Source: Caulochytrium protostelioides
Lineage: Eukaryota; Chytridiomycota; Caulochytriomycetes; Caulochytriales; Caulochytriaceae
DNA length: 64,000 nucleotides
Direction of reading: 5' to 3'
Assembly (NCBI GenBank): GCA_003615045.1
Contig: ML014121.1
Span: 124,001 to 188,000, forward strand
Shown in pieces: positions 53,521 to 63,854 of this stretch. The position numbers and the translations under genes are program-made. Position 1 is the first letter of the stretch. Each line of letters begins with the position of its first letter. Below the pieces are notes generated by a model. The model did not search any database, was not told where the DNA came from, and saw nothing but the letters and a program-made list of their open reading frames with translations.

Positions 53521-54456
53521 TCTGACCCAGCGGGTTACCGACCATGCCTACCCGACCATGCCTACCGGCATTGTCAGCAACGCTGATGCGTTGCAGCGTC
53601 TCTTGTCGTGAGCAACGCTCTCTCAGGAGCCATCGGCCCATCTACGGGCCGCAACATCCCCGCCCGCTCGTAGAACCCATCGGGGGCGTCTCACATCCGA
53701 GGCAGGGCAAAGGCATCACAAGGGGTCTCATGCATGGTGCTATCATCTTGTGATCGCCAGATGCACTATCTTTGTTCCGTGATGCATGATCCTGGATCCT
53801 GACCGACTCAACTCGAATCTATCTGGGATGTTTCGTACCCGTGCGACGCTCCTTTCCTTGCGGCTGGCGAAGCAGACGGGCGATATTTGAGAAACGAGGA
53901 GTGTGAGGCGGGCCGAGGGGCGGACTTTTAGGCGGGCGACGGCGGTCGAGCGGGGGTCCTTTCGGCTCGGCGGGGGCGAGAGCGAGAGACAAGCTTTGGG
54001 CGCGGGCGGGCACCGGCTCGGCATGTCGTCCCACTGGCGGGCGGGCTGGCCTCGCCTCACGCGAAGGACGACGGCGATACTCCCCCACCTGTCGCTGCTG
54101 GACGGGCGTGGGGCTGGGCCATGCGAATGCGACGATGGCGAGGCCACGAGCATGGCCGGCGGAGGTCGATGAAACTCAAAAAAAAAAGATGGAATAAGCG
54201 ATAATACATGCTGCGTCGACAGCCTTCAGCTTGACTTGCGTATGAGAAGACCGCGTTCGTCATTCTGTGTCGTGATGGCATGCACGTCAGAACGCCTCGC
54301 CATCTCCCGTTCACTCGTCGCCGTTGACTGTCCATCGTTCATCGCTCCTTGCCTGTGACACTGAGCAGCCTCGCTCCACGGTTTATAGTCCACTTTTGTT
54401 GTTGCTGTTGTGGTATCCCTCCTGCGACGCTGTCGACACGAGCCCATCTCGCCGCT

Positions 54457-55260
54457 ATGGAGTACGACGAGGAGCGCCTGTCCCAGGCGGACAACCAGGA
54501 GTACAACCAGGATGACCAGTACGAAGAGGAGGCCCAGGAGCCCGTGGAGCCGCTCGTGCCGTGCCCGCCGAACCGCCCGATGGAGATTCACCACATCGTC
54601 GACACCGTCAACCGCTACAATCACAACCTGATTCCGAACCTCGTCGAGTATGTCCAGGACCAGCTGGTCAATGACCACTTCGACCGCGACGCGAACCTCG
54701 CGCTGCTGAAGCTCTACCAGTTCAACCCGGACCGCGCCGACGCGCCCGTCGTGAGTGCGATTCTGCAGCTCGCGCTCGGCGCCCTTCCGGACGTCGACTT
54801 CTCGCTGTGCCTCGCGCTGCTGAGCAAGCCGATGCTGACCGACCGTGCCGTCCAGGCCCTCTGCGCGTGCCACGCCGCCCTTGAGTCGGCCCACTACAAG
54901 AGCTTCTGGCAGCAATGGAACGCCAAGTCGGGCCCCAAGGGCTCCGACTTTGTCACCTCCGAGATGAGCGCCGCCGACAGCGAGTCCGTGTATGAGGCCC
55001 TCGACGCCCGCATCCGCCGTTTCATCTCGGGCTCCATCAGCCTGACCTTCCAGTCGCTTGCCGCGGCCCACGTCGAGGAGTACCTCGCATTGTCGGGCGC
55101 CGACCTCGCCCAGTGGGCCGAGACCATGGGCTGGACCATCGCCGACGTCAACGGTGAGAAGACTGTCCAGATCCCTGAGTCCGCCCACCCGGCGCCGGTC
55201 ATTGTCCGTGAGCAGCTCGCGATCACCAACCTGACCAAGATCCTCAGCATGACGGCTTAA
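54457..55260 (+). CDS. EIF3K: Eukaryotic translation initiation factor 3 subunit K (eIF3k)
   Basis: 267 residues from the ATG at 54457 (MEYDEERLSQ). A non-core subunit of eIF3 with a HAM plus winged-helix (PCI-like) fold. After an acidic leader, the family motifs appear: DANLALLKLYQFNPDRADAP, ILQLALGALPDVDFSLCLAL, YKSFWQQW, IRRFISGSISLTFQSLAAAH and the winged-helix end. Length is slightly above the usual 218-240 because of the acidic leader. eIF3k has been lost from several fungi with reduced genomes but is kept in others. Convergent with OPRT, 171 bases between stops. Confidence 0.95.
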   Translation: MEYDEERLSQADNQEYNQDDQYEEEAQEPVEPLVPCPPNRPMEIHHIVDTVNRYNHNLIPNLVEYVQDQLVNDHFDRDANLALLKLYQFNPDRADAPVVSAILQLALGALPDVDFSLCLALLSKPMLTDRAVQALCACHAALESAHYKSFWQQWNAKSGPKGSDFVTSEMSAADSESVYEALDARIRRFISGSISLTFQSLAAAHVEEYLALSGADLAQWAETMGWTIADVNGEKTVQIPESAHPAPVIVREQLAITNLTKILSMTA

Positions 55261-55431
55261 TCGCCGACGTGCCTTCCTGTGCCGATAAACAAAGATAAAA
55301 ATACAAAAACAAAGTATTTAAAAAAACTGGCTACGAACATGTCGTCGGATCCGCGAGGAAAAGCGCTGGTGTTTTGGTGCCAGAACCACGGACCCACAAG
55401 AAAGGTGTAGCATGTCGCTCGCGATGGCGGT

Positions 55432-56124
55432 TCAGAATATGCCATACTTGGCTTGATAGGGCCGCATCGTCTCAAGAATTGCCGTCTCGCCCTTCTCTTC
55501 GAGGTAGGCCATGACATGCGCGAGCGTGATGATGGTATGCACGCGGACCCCGTGGGTCTGCTCGACTTTCTGGATCGCTGACAGCGGGTCGGTCTCGGAG
55601 GCGCGCTCCTGGCGGTCGAGCGCAATCAGCACGTCTGTGACCTCGGCCTGCGCGGCACGCAGCAGCACCATGCTCTCGTTGATGGCGGTGCCGGCGGTGA
55701 TGACATCGTCGACGATCAGCACGCGCCGGCCGGCAACGGGCGCGCCCACGAGCTGGCCGCCCTCGCCGTGGTCTTTCTTCTCCTTGCGGTTGAAGGCCCA
55801 GGGCGCGTCGATGTCGTGGCGATCCGCGAGACTCACGGCCATTGCGGACACGATGGGGATGCCCTTGTAGGCCGGGCCAAAGAGCACGCGCGGCGCGGCC
55901 GGGCTTGCCGCCGCCGCCTCTTCCTCCGCGAGCAGGGCTTGGTAGGCGCGGGCATAGAAGCTGCCGAGCTGCGCGAGCGCCTTGCCCGTCTGAAACTGGC
56001 CGAGGTTGAAAAAGTACGGCGAGGTGCGGCCCGACTTGAGCGTGAATGCGCCGAACCGCAGGACCTCGTGGTCCAGCGCGAACTGGATAAACTCGCGCTG
56101 GAAGTCCTTCATCGTGACGGACAT
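55432..56124 (-). CDS. URA5: Orotate phosphoribosyltransferase (fungal/bacterial PyrE type)
   Basis: 230 residues. Converts orotate and PRPP to orotidine 5'-phosphate in pyrimidine synthesis. The start MSVTMKDFQREFIQFALDHE is followed by GAFTLKSGRTSPYFFNLGQF, LFGPAYKGIPIVSAMAVSLA, FNRKEKKDHGEGG and the PRPP loop VLIVDDVITAGTA (about 135-147). It is free-standing, with no OMP decarboxylase domain, as in fungi and bacteria and unlike animal and amoebal UMP synthase. An ATG at 56124 fits the family start; the longer open frame upstream does not. Confidence 0.96.
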   Translation of the reverse strand: MSVTMKDFQREFIQFALDHEVLRFGAFTLKSGRTSPYFFNLGQFQTGKALAQLGSFYARAYQALLAEEEAAAASPAAPRVLFGPAYKGIPIVSAMAVSLADRHDIDAPWAFNRKEKKDHGEGGQLVGAPVAGRRVLIVDDVITAGTAINESMVLLRAAQAEVTDVLIALDRQERASETDPLSAIQKVEQTHGVRVHTIITLAHVMAYLEEKGETAILETMRPYQAKYGIF

Positions 56125-57099
56125 GATCGTGGACACGAAAGAAAAGAGGCAAGGAGGCAGTGTTGGCGACAGCAACGGGATGGCGGCGGTCGACGATGAT
56201 GCTTGCAGCAAGATCCAAGGGGGGATGCTTGAGCGACGCCCATGGTTCGTTTCCCGCCCGCCATCGCTCATCTCACCGTCACACCGCCAGCCCAGCGACT
56301 ATCGTTCGCTTGGCGGCAAAGTAAGCCGTTCCCACCTCTCCATCCCTGGAGCCACCCTGAACCACTGCCCAACTTCATGTCACGCTGGATCCTGAAGGCG
56401 AACGCGAGATGCGGGCGTCATACCGCCCGATGTGGATCGCCTTGTGGCTTGTAGCCCGCACCCCTGGTGACGACCAGCCCGCGTCGGCCGCAGCCGCGCC
56501 ATGCGGAGTTTTTCTCTTGTTAGCATGACGATGAGCCCTTCTTCGAGCCTCGACAGAAGGACCCGCGTCGCCGCCGTCCCACCGCCTCCCCGATGGCGCA
56601 GCGCTGGGTCGGGCCTGCCGACATCACCGGTGCCGGCCCCATGGACTCTCTGGACGAGACAGCAGCTCGCCCGCCTCCTCCCCATACAACGGAGGGATCG
56701 GCACGCCTTGCACGGCCCATTCCGATGAGCCGGCTGAAGGACGCATTCTCATATCCCTCTCATATCCCCTATTCATCGACTACGGTCTCCATAGTAGTGT
56801 CGATGGCCGCAGACGGTACCATTCCCGATCGACGGTTGGTTGGCGGGCAGCATCGCGCAAGCCGCTTATGACGGTGCTCGGCCGATCCCCATCTGCAAGA
56901 CCGCTGCTTCACAACGGTTTTTTATCTCTCGCAGGGCTGCGCCATGCTCACTGGACGGTTGTCATCGTTTCCTTGACCGCTGCTGCCGCGTCTGCACGAC
57001 TTCTACTGGCGTTGCTTTGAACCGCGCTTGAACGGCGCGAGACGTTCGGCGACAGCTAGGCATCGATCCCACATTTTTCTTTTTCGCAACCGCTGACCG
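56125..57099. other. Divergent intergenic region
   Basis: About 1 kb between OPRT and the SAYSD1-like gene. Short frames only. No recognisable content. Confidence 0.5.
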
Positions 57100-57669
57100 A
57101 TGGACGCCTCGACGGTGGCGGCCGCCCCCCTCGCCGGCCGGCGGCCATCGACCGCGGAGGCCATCACGACAGACGTTGTGCCGCGGACTGGCCCGCTACT
57201 GAGCGAGCGTGCGCGCGCCCGCATCGCCGCTGCCGCTGCCGGCGCCGCCGCGCCCTCCATCGAGACCGACACTGTCGTGGTGCGGCCACCCGCGGCGCGT
57301 CCCGCCGTCGCGACGCTGGCGCCCGAGCGCCGATGGCTCCAGGGGCTCCTGCGGCGCCACGTGGCCTCCCGCGCCTTCGCGGCGTACGCCTGCGTGCAGA
57401 TGGCCGCGATCTACGCGGGCTGGGGCTCCGTCGTGTTCATTGTCTCGCTGCTGCTCATGCTGTGGCGGAGCTTGGCGGAGACGACGGCGGGCTACACGTG
57501 GCGTGGAGAGCGCAAGGTCGCGCCGCGCGGCTACTGGACGCGAGCCGCCGACGGCGCGGGCGCCTCGGCATACTCCGTCTTTAACGAGGGCGGACGCGCG
57601 CTCGACGGGCAACTCACGGCGCGCGATTTCGAGACCTCTTTCGGCTATGGCCGCGTCGTCGCCGACTAG
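57100..57669 (+). CDS. SAYSD1: SAYSVFN-motif membrane protein (SAYSD1-like)
   Basis: 189 residues. The eponymous SAYSVFN motif is at about 156-162, followed by NEGGRALDGQLTARDFETSF, which matches the family C-terminus. It is preceded by a membrane helix, MAAIYAGWGSVVFIVSLLLM (about 101-120), and YTWRGERKVAPRGYWTRAA. The N-terminal 75 residues are Ala/Arg-rich and poorly conserved. In animals SAYSD1 sits at the ER translocon and recognises UFMylated ribosomes stalled during secretion. Whether the UFM1 pathway exists in this organism cannot be seen here. Convergent with mL38, 117 bases apart. Confidence 0.9.
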   Translation: MDASTVAAAPLAGRRPSTAEAITTDVVPRTGPLLSERARARIAAAAAGAAAPSIETDTVVVRPPAARPAVATLAPERRWLQGLLRRHVASRAFAAYACVQMAAIYAGWGSVVFIVSLLLMLWRSLAETTAGYTWRGERKVAPRGYWTRAADGAGASAYSVFNEGGRALDGQLTARDFETSFGYGRVVAD

Positions 57670-57786
57670 CTTCATTGAACAGAGAACATGAGATTAGGGG
57701 GGAAAAAGGGAGAGGGGGGAAGAGTGGGAGGGGCATGCATCTTGATGGATGCCGTATGCAGCTGTCTCCCGCCGGCGTCGCCGGTT

Positions 57787-59568
57787 TTAGACGTTGTGGA
57801 AGCGAGAACGGCGCGGCATGGCCTTCTCGGTCAGCGGGCCAGTATGCTGGGCGGCCGGGTCCTGCTGGCGGGCCTTGATGCGGGCGGCTTGGGCAATGAT
57901 GGAGAGACGCGGCTGGCGCGGACGCACGTCCGGCTCCGGGACCGGCGCGGCGGGCTTCTTGCTCTTTTCGCGCTGCGCGGCTTCCTCCTTGAGATGGGCG
58001 ACCATGCGCTGCGTGACGAGGCGCGGCGACTGGTAGACGAAGGGCTTGCCGGCGTTGACGGCGGCCATGTCGGCGTCCTGGCCGATGGGCGCGTAGGGCT
58101 TGGCCATGGCAGGCTGCGCGGCGACGTCGTCGACCCCGTCCATGTGCGTCTTGGCGGCGTGGATCTTGCGGATGACCTCGCGGACCTGGTGGTCGCGCAC
58201 GGTCGCGAGGACCGGCTCGTGGAGCTGGAGCGCCTCGAAGACGGTCGACGTGACGACCGACCACGTCGTGCTGAACCACGCGACGCCCGCGGCGCGCAGG
58301 CCGTGCGCATGCGCGAGGCGCAGCGCCGGGCCCGCGAGCAGCCGGTCCGCGGGACGCAGCAGCTCCTCGGCGCGCGGGTCGTGGAGCTCGGCGGGCGGCG
58401 CCACATAGCCCGGCTCGTGGGCCTTCAGGCGGCGCTGCGGGATCGCGACAGGCTCGCGGACGCGCTGGTGGGCGGCGACGGCCTCGGGGCCGAACAGCGT
58501 CTCGAGCGGCGTGGTGGCCGGATCCAGGTCGAGCGGGCCATTGGGCTGCTCCCAGAGCGTGAGGACGAAGCGGTGGCGCTGGCGCGGGACCTGCTGCGGC
58601 GGGTGCGGCGGGAGGTAGGGCAGCCATTCGCGACCGAGGGGCTCGCGCGGCGCGTCGGCGGCCGGCGGCGACGGGAACGAACGCAGCCGCGGCTCGAGGT
58701 GGGCGAACTTGGCCTCGAGCGCGGCGTCGGCGGCCGGCGGCCAGACGGCCGCGAGCTGGTCGGCGGCGAGCACGTGGCTCGCGCCGCCCTTGATCACGGC
58801 CTCGCGCGTCACCGGGATGTCGGTGACGAGCCAGTGGCAGAACGCCGCGGCCTGGCGGTCGTTCGGGCTGAGGCGGTCGAGGTCCGTGAGCGCCAGCGTG
58901 AAGTGGCGCAGGCGGTCGTCGTAGGTGCGGATGCGGACGCGAGGCGAGACGAACGCGTGCTGCGGCGCGACGCCGGTGCCGTCGGCGACCTGCCACGTGC
59001 AGTGCTCGAAGGTCGGCAGCACCTCGACGTCGAGCGCGCTCGCGTCCTGCTGCGTCGGCCACACGCCAAAGGTATCCTCGTCGATGCCGTCACGGCGCGC
59101 GCTCGCCGTGAGGCGGGGCAGCGCCGTGCCGCGGTACCAGTCGCGCGCGAGGCTCGTCATGACGGCGGGCGCCGTCGTGAGCGTCGCCGCAGCACCCCGC
59201 AGCGCCGCCCGCGAGCCCTGCGCGGCCGTGAAGGCCTGTCGGTGCGCATACTTCGTGTAGGCCTTGTCGAGCGCGCTCGTGGACGGCATGGCTTTCACGC
59301 GCTCCAGGTAGGCCGTGGCCTGGGCATACACGGCGCCGAGGCCCGGCAGACTCGTCTGCACCACGGCATCGTTGGCGGCAGCGGCCGGCGGTGGCGCGGC
59401 GGCCGCGGTGGTGCGGGTGGTTGCCAGCGCTCTCGATGGCGGTGTCGAGCCCGATGCGGGTGCCGGTGCGACATGCGGGGTGGAAGTGTGGCCGGAGGGC
59501 GTCACCCGCGGCAGCTGCGAGGCCCGCGCGGCGGACGCGCCGCGGGTCCACCGCGTCGCAGCCAGCAT
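57787..59568 (-). CDS. Mitochondrial ribosomal protein mL38-like (PEBP fold)
   Basis: 593 residues from the ATG at 59568. An Arg/Ala-rich, acid-free N-terminus (MLAATRWTRGASAARASQLP) looks like a mitochondrial presequence. The central part, about 175-390, is a phosphatidylethanolamine-binding-protein fold: VEVLPTFEHCTWQVADG, HFTLALTDLDRLSPNDRQAA, FCHWLVTDIPVT, YLPPHPPQQVPRQRHRFVLT and LWEQPNGPLDL. The C-terminal 200 residues are basic and helical. mL38 (yeast MRPL35) is the mitochondrial large-subunit protein with this fold. The large size and both flanking extensions favour it over a simple PEBP, but this was judged from motifs alone. The antisense frame of 685 residues is a shadow. Confidence 0.8.
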   Translation of the reverse strand: MLAATRWTRGASAARASQLPRVTPSGHTSTPHVAPAPASGSTPPSRALATTRTTAAAAPPPAAAANDAVVQTSLPGLGAVYAQATAYLERVKAMPSTSALDKAYTKYAHRQAFTAAQGSRAALRGAAATLTTAPAVMTSLARDWYRGTALPRLTASARRDGIDEDTFGVWPTQQDASALDVEVLPTFEHCTWQVADGTGVAPQHAFVSPRVRIRTYDDRLRHFTLALTDLDRLSPNDRQAAAFCHWLVTDIPVTREAVIKGGASHVLAADQLAAVWPPAADAALEAKFAHLEPRLRSFPSPPAADAPREPLGREWLPYLPPHPPQQVPRQRHRFVLTLWEQPNGPLDLDPATTPLETLFGPEAVAAHQRVREPVAIPQRRLKAHEPGYVAPPAELHDPRAEELLRPADRLLAGPALRLAHAHGLRAAGVAWFSTTWSVVTSTVFEALQLHEPVLATVRDHQVREVIRKIHAAKTHMDGVDDVAAQPAMAKPYAPIGQDADMAAVNAGKPFVYQSPRLVTQRMVAHLKEEAAQREKSKKPAAPVPEPDVRPRQPRLSIIAQAARIKARQQDPAAQHTGPLTEKAMPRRSRFHNV

Positions 59569-60530
59569 GCTCGCAGACGAGGCGTCGTCGTCGTCGTTGT
59601 CGGCCGAGAAAAGGGCGGCGCTACGAAGCGGCGGCGGCGGCAGCAGCAGCAGCAGCAGCAGCAGGAAGGAGAGCAGGTAGCCGGAGCGCCCTCTTTGCTT
59701 CGCTGTGGCGCGGGGGAGGTCCGCACGCGCGAGGGCGACTATTAAACACTGAGAGGTGGGGGTAAAGGAGGAGCGAGCGGGTTCATACGCCGCTCAGCTC
59801 AGTTCAGCACAGCGCAGCGCAGCGCAGCTCAGCTCAGCGCAGGGCAGGGCAGGGCAGGGCAGGGCAGCGCACCAGAGAGGGTCGAGAGGGTCGAGGCCGA
59901 GGAGACGCGCGAGGCCGCTGAGGAACGAGCACGAGACAAACTTCGGAAGCGCCAGCGGCCCGACTCACGTGGCAAAGGTCGCGCACGCACGATGCCAGCC
60001 AGCGCTGCCAGCGAGGTCGGGGACCGGTGTGAGCGGCAACAGCACGAACTAAAGTCCGCGCCGCGGGGGTGCGCGGCCTTCTCGAGGGTGGGCGGGGCGC
60101 CCAGGCCGGGTCCGCGCGGGAGGAAGCGCACACGGAGGGCAAAAGGGAACAAACGGGGGTTGGCGCTGGTGGCGGGAAGCTCGACGGCGAGGCGTCCAGA
60201 GCTACTAAAGTCTGGACGATATCTGGCTTGGGGTGGAGCACCAATGACCAACGACGATTGTGCCGCCATAGCGACCATAGCCATCAACCCGACGGCCATC
60301 AAAGACGATGGTCGCGTGCCTTTCTGGCTGGCTGCGCGCCGACTGGTATGAACAACATCAAAAATTCAGAAAGACAATATAAATGAGAAAAGAAAGAGAA
60401 AAAAGAAGCGTGTGGTCCGCCGGACACAAGGCAGGGTGGGGTGATGTGGGATGAGAGACGAGGCATGGAAAGAGGTCGACATGTCAAGAAAGACAGACGT
60501 CGATGTCAGCGAGCGAACACGACGGCAACG
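59569..60530. other. Intergenic region upstream of mL38
   Basis: Contains the CAGCT/CAGGG array. Otherwise short frames only. It presumably holds the mL38 promoter and the CHS7 3' UTR. Confidence 0.5.
59792..59870. repeat. CAGCT/CAGCG/CAGGG pentanucleotide array
   Basis: About sixteen 5-bp units drifting from CAGCT through CAGCG to CAGGG, about 220 bases upstream of the mL38 start codon. Confidence 0.9.
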
Positions 60531-61586
60531 TCAAGCACGGAACGCCGTTTGCGTGGGCTGCTGGGACATGGGCGGCGCGGCGACGCCCGTCGCGCCGTAG
60601 GCCGGGTGGGCCATCACGGACCCACGGTGGTCGGCGGGCTTGTTGGCGGCCTGGGCATGGGCCTGGGCGGCCATCGCGTCGTCGCTGAGCAAGGGATCGC
60701 GGATCTCCCACATGTTGTTCTTGCCGCCGACCGAGAACTCGAGGTCCTCCTTGGTGATGGAGTCCCAGTACTTATACACCATCATCACGGCGAGAAGCGT
60801 GCAGATGGTGCCGAAGAACATGCCGTCGACATAGTGCTTCGCGACGCGGCAGATCTTGTCGGAGACGGCAAAGTTGACGATCTGCGCGATCGTAAAGAAG
60901 AACGCGGCCAGCAGGATGTCGCCGAGCGGCCAGCGGTCGTCGAGGGTATTGACGACAAGAATGATTTGCAGCACGAGGTAGATGAGCGTGAAGACGAGCG
61001 GGAGCACAAAGAAGAGCACAAAGAGGCCGACAGGGTTCGAGGAGTTGAGGCCGGCCGTGTTCTTGAAGGTAGCGATCGAGACAATGTAGGTAATGACGAA
61101 CATGATCAGACTCGTGAGACGGATCGACCACAGCGAAAGCGGCGTGCCGTCCTCGGTCCACTGGAAGGGGACAAAGCCGTTGAGGAAGAGGCACCAGAAC
61201 GCCGTGACGGTGAGACTCGTCTGGACAGCGACGAACCACGGGTAGACCGAGGACGCCGTCGGGATGATGCCGCCGACCGTGAGGAACTCGATGATCGTCA
61301 TGACAAAGTAGATGTAGAAGAACATCACGATCTCTTTGCGGCCAACGGCGGTATACTTCGAGCGGATGTGGAAAATCATGATCGCCGTCATGATTAGCGC
61401 GATGATGTGCATCACAAGCGTGGCAGGCTCAAAGATCAACGTGCGCGAGATTTCAATGTTGCGAGAGTAGCACGTGGGCTCGATGGCGGGGTTGGGGCCC
61501 ACGAGCGGACACAGCGACATGGCGATTTGGTCGCAGAAGCTGTTGAACGACCCGAAGGCGAATGCGGTCGACTGTTGCGTCGCCAT
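60531..61586 (-). CDS. CHS7: Chitin synthase export chaperone (Chs7-like)
   Basis: 351 residues from the ATG at 61586. A fungal ER membrane protein needed for exit of class IV chitin synthase (Chs3) from the ER. The N-terminus carries FAFGSFNSFCDQIAMSLCPL and VGPNPAIEPTCYSRNIEIS, the Chs7 signature. Seven membrane helices follow, including LVMHIIALIMTAIMIFHI, MFFYIYFVMTIIEFLTVGGI, FVLFFVLPLVFTLIYLVLQI and MFFGTICTLLAVMMVY. The conserved YKYWDSITKEDLEFSVG motif closes the core, with a disordered tail after it. It is one of the best indicators that this genome is fungal. Confidence 0.94.
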   Translation of the reverse strand: MATQQSTAFAFGSFNSFCDQIAMSLCPLVGPNPAIEPTCYSRNIEISRTLIFEPATLVMHIIALIMTAIMIFHIRSKYTAVGRKEIVMFFYIYFVMTIIEFLTVGGIIPTASSVYPWFVAVQTSLTVTAFWCLFLNGFVPFQWTEDGTPLSLWSIRLTSLIMFVITYIVSIATFKNTAGLNSSNPVGLFVLFFVLPLVFTLIYLVLQIILVVNTLDDRWPLGDILLAAFFFTIAQIVNFAVSDKICRVAKHYVDGMFFGTICTLLAVMMVYKYWDSITKEDLEFSVGGKNNMWEIRDPLLSDDAMAAQAHAQAANKPADHRGSVMAHPAYGATGVAAPPMSQQPTQTAFRA

Positions 61587-62891
61587 GGTGGCGGCCACTC
61601 CTCGGTGAATGCGGGCGGGGAAACCCACGAAAGGGCGACCTACGGACCGTGTGAGCGGCGGTGTGGATGACAGCAGCCACTCCGAAATGCGAACAAGCGC
61701 CAGGTACAATGCCTCGTCGAGCCAGGCAGACCGCAGGATGAGAGCACGATCGAAAAGGCGCTGGTCCGAGACAGCGTCAAGGCGCTCAGCAAGGTCCTTC
61801 ACCGAAGCAATTGCAAGACAATGATAGGTACGAGGATGAGGTCGACGGCCACCCTTTGGAGAGAGCGAGCGATACGTCGAGACTACCGTCGCTGGCCACT
61901 ATACGGGCCGCCGGGCCATGCGGTGGCGCGATCAAGACGCTGCGTGACGAGAGCGCGGACGCTGCGCTCGGCGGTCGGAGGACGAGGAAGGGCGCACGAG
62001 CAGCGGCGTCAAGCCCAGAATGGGTTCTGACGGTTGCACCGCGAAGGCCCACCGGCGCAGGGAGGCGCTGCGGGGCTCGCGCAACGCCGGGCGACGGCGG
62101 CAGCAGTGGCGACGGCGACGGCAAGTGGGGCGGCGCCGTCAGGTCCCGTCGGCGCGGCGAAGGGAAAGAGAACTCTCCACGAGGCGCAGCGGTTGGCGCG
62201 AGCGGCCGTGCAAGACGATGCAGCCCAGAGAATCGTGGCCACAAGACCACTTCCGGTTCCGTCAACGACGAGGGACGGCAGACGACGGGCGAGGAACCAT
62301 ATACCGCTGAAGGGCCATGACGACGGAGACGAGGATCATGCAGCGACACAGCATACAGCAATGCTTCGTGACGCGGTATCATGCTGCGGCCTCGTGCGGT
62401 TCTTGGCTTCGCTTCGTTGCCACTCTATAGCGTTATGAAGCATGGTCCTGACGATGCCGTACCTGCGATGCCCGCCGCGTGGTGCCCATAGCCGAATGGG
62501 GCTGCTGCGGGACGAGCGTCCGTCCTCACGGCGCTCACAGCGCTCCCCAAGGCCACGGCATTCACGGGACGGAACGCCTCCTCGTCGGTTTTGCTGGGCA
62601 CCGCCAGGCCGCCGTCGCTCACGCCCCACGGGCCATCGGTGACGCCCCCCCACTGGTTGTAAATCATATTTGGATGGCGTCGCTGATCAGAATGGCGCCA
62701 TGACATGACACGATGCGACATGTAGCGGTGCGATGCGATGCGATGCCCAATGAGAACCGACGATGCGATGTCATTTTTGCTTGCTCTTGGTTGTGTCACG
62801 GCCGCAGTGGCCGCGATCAAGCGATATCCTGGGCTGGCCCACTCACGATCGGCTTGAGACGACCGAGATGATCGATCTTGAGAAAACGCAT
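61587..62891. other. Intergenic region between CHS7 and NIT2
   Basis: About 1.3 kb with a short CGATG array near 62731-62745. Open frames are Arg/Ala-rich and unsupported. Confidence 0.5.
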
Positions 62892-63854
62892 CTAGACGCC
62901 GTTGTCGGCCACGGCCTTCGGGCCCGTATAGACGTCGAACCGCCGCTGTGTCGTCACAGGAATCGCCTGCCGCACGGCCGCGGTGCGCGCGGGATCCACG
63001 GTCCCGTACACGATCTGCTCGCCCTGCTCGTCACCGTCGTGGACGGGCGACGACGGGGCGTCGCCGTTGCCGCTGCCGCCGGCATCGCCGTCGTGGTCGC
63101 CGTCAGCATCCACCAGGCGTGGGGCCACGTGGTCTTGGGCTTCAGCGACTACGTCGCCGTTGGGGTCGACGAGCATGGAGTGGCCCCAGGCGATGTAGCC
63201 GGCGCCTTGGCCGCGCGCGGGCGAGCAGAGCGCGGTCCAGATCTGGTTGTCGACGGCGCGCGCGCGGGCCAGCAGCTCCCAGTGCATGGGCCCCGTCGTC
63301 ATGTTGAACGCGCCCGGGTACACCATGGCCACCACGTGGTGCTCGCGTGCGGCAATCATCGCGAGCTCGGGGAACCGGATGTCGTAGCAGATGCCGATGC
63401 CAATGCGCCCGACGGCCGTGTCGACGACCGTCATCCGCGCGCCGGGGCTCAGCGTCGCGCTCTCCTGGAAGCGGATCCCGCCGGGCACGTCGATGTCGAA
63501 CAGATGGATCTTGCGGTGGACGCCGAGGCGCTCGCCCTCGGGACTCCAAACGGTGCAGGTGTTGAAGAGCTGGCCCGTGGCATCATCGCGCTCGGGGAAG
63601 CTGCCGCCAATCAGCGTGACGTTGGCCTCGCGCGCGGCGGCCGCGAGCCGCGCGGCCGTCCGCGACGTGGCGAGCTGCTCGGCATACTGCGGGAAGTGAT
63701 GTGCGCCATACGGCGAGTTGAAGCACTCGGGCAGTACCACCACCTGGGCGCCGGCCCGAGCGGCTTCAAGCACGCGCCGATGCGCGCGTGCCAGGTTGCG
63801 CTCCTTGTCCAGGCCGACCTTCAGCTGGACCAGCGCAATCCGAAACGCGGACAT
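62892..63854 (-). CDS. NIT2: Omega-amidase NIT2-like (nitrilase superfamily)
   Basis: 320 residues from the ATG at 63854. Hydrolyses alpha-ketoglutaramate and alpha-ketosuccinamate to the keto acids plus ammonia. The catalytic triad is present: Glu43 in LPECFNSPYG, Lys115 in HRKIHLFDID and Cys156 in GIGICYDIRFPE. FRIALVQLKVGLDKERNLAR at the N-terminus and GAFNMTTGPMHWELLARARA are typical of the NIT2/Nit3 branch. An Asp/Gly-rich insert of about 45 residues follows VDPNGDVVAEA, before the last beta strand, and is not typical of the family. It should be cytosolic or mitochondrial; no clear presequence is seen. The antisense 393-residue frame is a shadow. Confidence 0.95.
   Translation of the reverse strand: MSAFRIALVQLKVGLDKERNLARAHRRVLEAARAGAQVVVLPECFNSPYGAHHFPQYAEQLATSRTAARLAAAAREANVTLIGGSFPERDDATGQLFNTCTVWSPEGERLGVHRKIHLFDIDVPGGIRFQESATLSPGARMTVVDTAVGRIGIGICYDIRFPELAMIAAREHHVVAMVYPGAFNMTTGPMHWELLARARAVDNQIWTALCSPARGQGAGYIAWGHSMLVDPNGDVVAEAQDHVAPRLVDADGDHDGDAGGSGNGDAPSSPVHDGDEQGEQIVYGTVDPARTAAVRQAIPVTTQRRFDVYTGPKAVADNGV

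Larger units (their letters stand above)
51802..54456. other. 2.6-kb divergent intergenic region
   Basis: Between the kinase and eIF3k starts. It contains the TTCAT array and Fanzor remnant 4. The remaining open frames are Arg/Ala-rich and not convincing. Confidence 0.5.

Noticed and set aside
57688-59745. 685-residue plus-strand frame opposite mL38
   Set aside because: The opposite strand has clear PEBP motifs. This frame is Arg/Gly/Asp-rich without recognisable content.
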